Shown: positions 61,106-64,000 of the stretch, piece by piece
Layout: each line of letters starts with the position of its first letter
Position numbering within the stretch: position 1 is the stretch's first letter
Notes under the pieces: generated by a model
What the model saw: the letters and a program-made list of their open reading frames with translations, nothing else
Told to the model about the DNA's origin: nothing
The model's database searches: none
Program-made: the position numbers and the translations under genes
Assembly (NCBI RefSeq): GCF_011074885.1
Contig: NC_054687.1
Location: 310,001 to 374,000, forward strand
From: Brettanomyces bruxellensis
Lineage: Eukaryota > Ascomycota > Pichiomycetes > Pichiales > Pichiaceae
Reading direction: 5' to 3'
DNA: 64,000 nt

Positions 61106-62596
61106 ATGCCTGGAATTGGAGAGAATGAGATATGGAATTTGAATCCGTACAAAAATCACGAACTTGGAGTACTTTCCACGTTTATCGTTCCGGATACAAA
61201 CATATGTGCTCCCGGTATCATAGTAGAGGGGCCAGAATCATCTGGAAAGACATTCACAGTTATCAAATACGCAAATTATCTTCGGAAGAAATTTGATGTG
61301 AAGTGGATGCAAATAAAATGTGATTATTGCATGACTAGACGCCGGGTTTTGAGGAAAGTTCTTGAATTCATGGAAGAGATTCTTGAAGTTGATCCTGATT
61401 ATACGGAATACAGGAGGCGTATACATAGCAGTCGGCAGATGAGTCACTGTGAGAATCTTTCGAATTTTACATACGTGTTAAAGCACACATTTGGATCGGC
61501 CTTGGAGAATAAGGTAAAAGAAGTTCGATCTCAAACAGTACTTTTTGTGCTAGATCGTGTGGATAGAATGCTTATCAGCGAGCAAATAGGAGAGCTGTGT
61601 GGTGCATTAACGCGGTTACATGAGCAGGATGATCTTTTTCAGGGCATATGCTTTGTCTTTGTGGTAAATCGGGCTGATTACTTGAATCTTTCGACCATGT
61701 CGATTCCAACTATTCAATTCACAGGTTACACTATAGAGCAGATAAACAACATAATAGGAAAAAAATTTGTAAGTGATGAATGGCTTGAGGCAGTGTACAG
61801 AGATTTAGATAGTGCGAAGATCAGCAAGAAACAGCTTCAGATTTTTATCAGGAGTTTTGTGGAGTATATCGTGAAGACTTACGGCTCGTATTTTGGCCAT
61901 AATATTGACATGATCATTCCTGCACTCCGGAGACTTTGGCCAGCATTTTATGAGCCAATTAAGGCAAGAGGATCGATTAAACCGCGAGTGAATGATGTTT
62001 TAACCACGTTCATGCGTAAAAGAAGGCTTCTACAGACAGAATACGGACTAGTGACGAAAATAGCAGATGAGAATGGCATTAAAGTGGGAGATAAGTTCAT
62101 TTCAAGAGAGCTTCAAAGCCCCACGAAAGCTAATGAGAATAATAAAACGCGATATGACTTGCCATTGCGCACGAAGTATATCGTTGTTGCATCATTTTTA
62201 GCATCTTTTACCGACCCCAAGTATGATATGGTGAATTTTTCGAAAAACAGAGAGCTCAGATCGAACAGAAGGGTGCGATACAAGCGTCGCAAGACAAACA
62301 CTTCAAATGAAACTATGGGTACCAAGCTCATGTCTCCAAAGCCATTTTCATTGGAGAGAATGCTGGCAATTTTGCGATCTGTGGCAACAGAATTTGATGT
62401 GGGACAGGTGCTGGCAGATGATGTACAACTTCAAAACGATATATCGACGTTGACCTCATTGAAAATGCTTATTAAGATGGGTGCACATGACACGATTGGG
62501 GGAGCAACCAAGTGGAGAACAAATATGGAATGGAGTGCAGTTCGACAAATAGCAAACGATGTTGGATTCAAGATTGAAAATTACCTGCAATATTAG
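61106..62596 (+). CDS. ORC5: Orc5, origin recognition complex subunit 5
   Basis: A 496-residue nuclear ATPase-fold protein (479 in S. cerevisiae) of the six-subunit complex that marks replication origins and loads MCM. The AAA+ Walker A is GPESSGKT (42-49) and the Walker B-like strand is VLFVLDRVD (145-153). The C-terminal ORC5 signature LPLRTKYIVVASFLASFTDP (about 352-371), followed by KYDMVNFSKN, and a basic RRVRYKRRK patch complete the match. The C-terminal winged-helix part ends with NDVGFKIENYLQY. Only 20 bases separate its stop from that of LTO1 on the other strand; the same convergent pair exists in S. cerevisiae. Confidence 0.93.
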   Translation: MPGIGENEIWNLNPYKNHELGVLSTFIVPDTNICAPGIIVEGPESSGKTFTVIKYANYLRKKFDVKWMQIKCDYCMTRRRVLRKVLEFMEEILEVDPDYTEYRRRIHSSRQMSHCENLSNFTYVLKHTFGSALENKVKEVRSQTVLFVLDRVDRMLISEQIGELCGALTRLHEQDDLFQGICFVFVVNRADYLNLSTMSIPTIQFTGYTIEQINNIIGKKFVSDEWLEAVYRDLDSAKISKKQLQIFIRSFVEYIVKTYGSYFGHNIDMIIPALRRLWPAFYEPIKARGSIKPRVNDVLTTFMRKRRLLQTEYGLVTKIADENGIKVGDKFISRELQSPTKANENNKTRYDLPLRTKYIVVASFLASFTDPKYDMVNFSKNRELRSNRRVRYKRRKTNTSNETMGTKLMSPKPFSLERMLAILRSVATEFDVGQVLADDVQLQNDISTLTSLKMLIKMGAHDTIGGATKWRTNMEWSAVRQIANDVGFKIENYLQY

Positions 62597-62616
62597 GTTG
62601 AGCGGCAGCAAAAATA

Positions 62617-63162
62617 TCACCAGGAATCATCAGTTGTACCACTTATGTCAGAAACTGGAATCTTTTTCCCAACAAGCAAACAGTTTTTTTCCACTTCCGA
62701 GTACATTTTGCCGTATCCTGTTATTGAGCAGAGAGACCTGATTTTTGCACGGGCTTGCTTGAAAGTCTTTCTGAAGTTCTCTACATCCTCATCAGAATTT
62801 GATGCTACCACAAGCCCACTCTTAGAGTCAATAAATGAATTAAGTAGCTGTATCACTTCGGAAACCTGCTTTTGCAATCTAAGATAGGTTTTCTTTCTAC
62901 CGTTCAATATTATAAAATCTGACGTGGGATTTGCGGTTCTTGCCACCAGAATTTGCTCATGCAAGAATTCAGCGATTTCTCGTAATGCTCCTACGACTAT
63001 AAACCGCTGAAATCCTGTTTGTATGCCAAGCTCTTTTCCTTCTCTATGATCGTCTTCAGTTGGTTGTGATTTTCCTTCCTCGTACCCCTTCTTATAGAAA
63101 TGCTCCTCTGGTCTCAGAAGCAACTCTGAGTCAAAAATGTCGTTCGTGGAGTTTGAGATCAT
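62617..63162 (-). CDS. LTO1: Lto1, Yae1-Lto1 adaptor for Fe-S loading of Rli1
   Basis: A 181-residue protein (198 in S. cerevisiae). The N-terminal part has the deca-GX3 pattern of the Yae1/Lto1 family: EEHFYKKGYEEGK, REGKELGIQTGFQRF (about 19-55). The rest is helical. Lto1 with Yae1 brings the ribosome-recycling ATPase Rli1/ABCE1 to the cytosolic iron-sulphur targeting complex (Cia1, Cia2, Met18). The C-terminus is TDDSW; a C-terminal Trp is the known recognition signal for that complex, and it is kept here. ATG at 63162 is the first in frame. The pair with ORC5 matches S. cerevisiae gene order. Confidence 0.9.
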   Translation of the reverse strand: MISNSTNDIFDSELLLRPEEHFYKKGYEEGKSQPTEDDHREGKELGIQTGFQRFIVVGALREIAEFLHEQILVARTANPTSDFIILNGRKKTYLRLQKQVSEVIQLLNSFIDSKSGLVVASNSDEDVENFRKTFKQARAKIRSLCSITGYGKMYSEVEKNCLLVGKKIPVSDISGTTDDSW

Positions 63163-63539
63163 TCTAATAGGTATGGATATATATGTAATATAGTTCAGAG
63201 AAAGACTTTATTTGAAAATAGTAAATGTGAATGCTATAGTGGACGAGGATACAACTGATTCTCATAGGCGCCTTTTTTCATTTATCCGTACTGTTTTTTT
63301 TATTTTTTTTTTCTCGCAACTATTTTTCTGATCTATCGGGGATCTATCGGGTAAGCTGCTTTCGTTGTTTATTTACCTATATGCAAGTGGTCTATGGACG
63401 TAATTACTAACTTTGTTGATCAGAACTCTACCAGTTTAGAACACCATCGGGAAACCTTGAATACCCTGCATCCAATATTTTTTTTGAAGTATTTTTAAGG
63501 ATTGTCAGTTTTGGGATCGCTGAGTCTTAAATAGAATTC
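63163..63539. other. Divergent promoter region between LTO1 and the edge gene
   Basis: About 380 bases with T-rich stretches at 63.29-63.31 and 63.48 kb. A TACTAAC string at 63405-63411 with CAG 12 bases later could belong to an intron in the 5' leader of the edge gene, but no clear donor is seen. Confidence 0.45.
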
Positions 63540-64000
63540 ATGAACTCAACCGAAGACCTGCTTTTAGCAGATACCAACAATTTACGGAGAAGGCGATTTA
63601 CGGAAGTGAAAGATGATATCTACAGCTCTGAGACAGGCTCAGATAGTGGAGAAAGTAGTTCTGATGGAGAAGAACAGTCCACTGATGAAGGTAGTGCGGA
63701 AAATGGAAATGGAAAGGAAAATAAAAGCAGTAGCCAGTATTTACAACAGCTAAACGAAAGCATCAAAAAGGAAGACGAGGATTCAGCTTATCAGTCGTCA
63801 GAAGTGGTCATCGATCAAAGCAGTGAAGAAGATTTTGAGGCTTTGGACAGTAAAACAAGGGAAACCATAATAAAGTATTATAATAATCCAGAAAACGCTG
63901 AACTAAATAGAATTGACAGAAAAATAGTGAAAGGAGCAAGCGGGCCAAAAATTGAGGCATTTAACTTGGATGAAGAGGAGGAAGAGGGTTCATTTGAAGA
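63540..64000 (+). CDS. 5' part of an acidic protein, probably LIN1/CD2BP2-like (runs off the window)
   Basis: ATG at 63540 opens a frame still open at the window end (153 full codons visible). The visible part is acidic and Ser-rich (SETGSDSGESSSDGEE) and includes YQSSEVVIDQSSEEDFEAL. Its last part reads PKIEAFNLDEEEEEGSFE. This resembles the FN(M/L)..E.EEG.FD segment that precedes the conserved core of Lin1/CD2BP2, a U5 snRNP-linked GYF-domain protein. The GYF domain itself would lie beyond the window, so the call is tentative. Confidence 0.45.
   Translation, partial: MNSTEDLLLADTNNLRRRRFTEVKDDIYSSETGSDSGESSSDGEEQSTDEGSAENGNGKENKSSSQYLQQLNESIKKEDEDSAYQSSEVVIDQSSEEDFEALDSKTRETIIKYYNNPENAELNRIDRKIVKGASGPKIEAFNLDEEEEEGSFE

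Noticed and set aside
63405..63423. TACTAAC followed by CAG upstream of the right-edge gene
   Set aside because: No donor of GTAAGT or GTATGT type and no coding exon joins it. At most it would be a leader intron.

Overview
The window is nuclear DNA of a budding yeast (Ascomycota, Saccharomycotina). The evidence is that most genes are single-exon and match yeast families over their full length (SEC61, FBP1, NRD1, ERV46, CDC24, ORC5, LTO1, UTP13). One clear intron has a GTAAGT donor, a TACTAAC branch site and a CAG acceptor. Intergenic DNA is AT-rich with T-runs. CTG falls at a conserved leucine in ERV46, so the code looks standard and the CTG-Ser and CTG-Ala clades are unlikely. Retention of an eIF3f-like gene, which S. 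cerevisiae lacks, and a partly rearranged S. cerevisiae-like gene order suggest a lineage outside Saccharomycetaceae. A Pichiaceae-type yeast (Ogataea/Brettanomyces/Pichia group) is my guess, not a demonstration.

Region by region. Positions 1-14,400 are gene-poor and look like an accessory or fast-evolving zone. They hold a degenerate peroxiredoxin-like gene, a large GPI-anchored PA14/GLEYA adhesin with 15 near-identical 40-residue repeats, about 3.2 kb of gene-free DNA upstream of it, a C2H2 transcription factor whose reading frame is split (intron or frameshift), and a decayed fragment of a related zinc-finger gene. Positions 14,400-26,700 hold YAF9, SEC61, FBP1, an AIM18-like mitochondrial protein, S-formylglutathione hydrolase, a PPxY-bearing tail-anchored protein and a small unknown gene. 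Positions 26,700-29,500 are a long intergenic region containing an isolated GC-rich block with strong hairpins and tRNA-like A-box and B-box motifs, a candidate Pol III RNA. Positions 29,500-45,000 hold a GC-rich Ser-rich protein, an unknown membrane protein, NRD1, ERV46, CDC24 and ETF-ubiquinone oxidoreductase. Positions 45,000-64,000 hold an F-box protein, an ABC1/UbiB-family protein, an IFH1-like coactivator, eIF3f, UTP13, a transcriptional cyclin, a divergent short septin with an intron, ORC5, LTO1 and the 5' part of a probable LIN1/CD2BP2-like gene that runs off the end.

Four neighbour pairs recall S. cerevisiae (from memory): SEC61/FBP1 (order swapped here), ERV46/CDC24, IFH1/UTP13 (here with eIF3f between them) and convergent ORC5/LTO1. 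They support these assignments and show which extra genes were gained or lost. The genes do not form one pathway, as expected in a yeast. Local themes are ribosome production and translation (IFH1, UTP13, eIF3f, LTO1) and secretion (SEC61, ERV46). The items most worth a second look are the GC-rich candidate RNA, the septin that lost its G3 motif, the cysteine-less peroxiredoxin, the adhesin repeat architecture, the split zinc-finger gene with its decayed relative, and a 10-base CG-rich palindrome that recurs four times.
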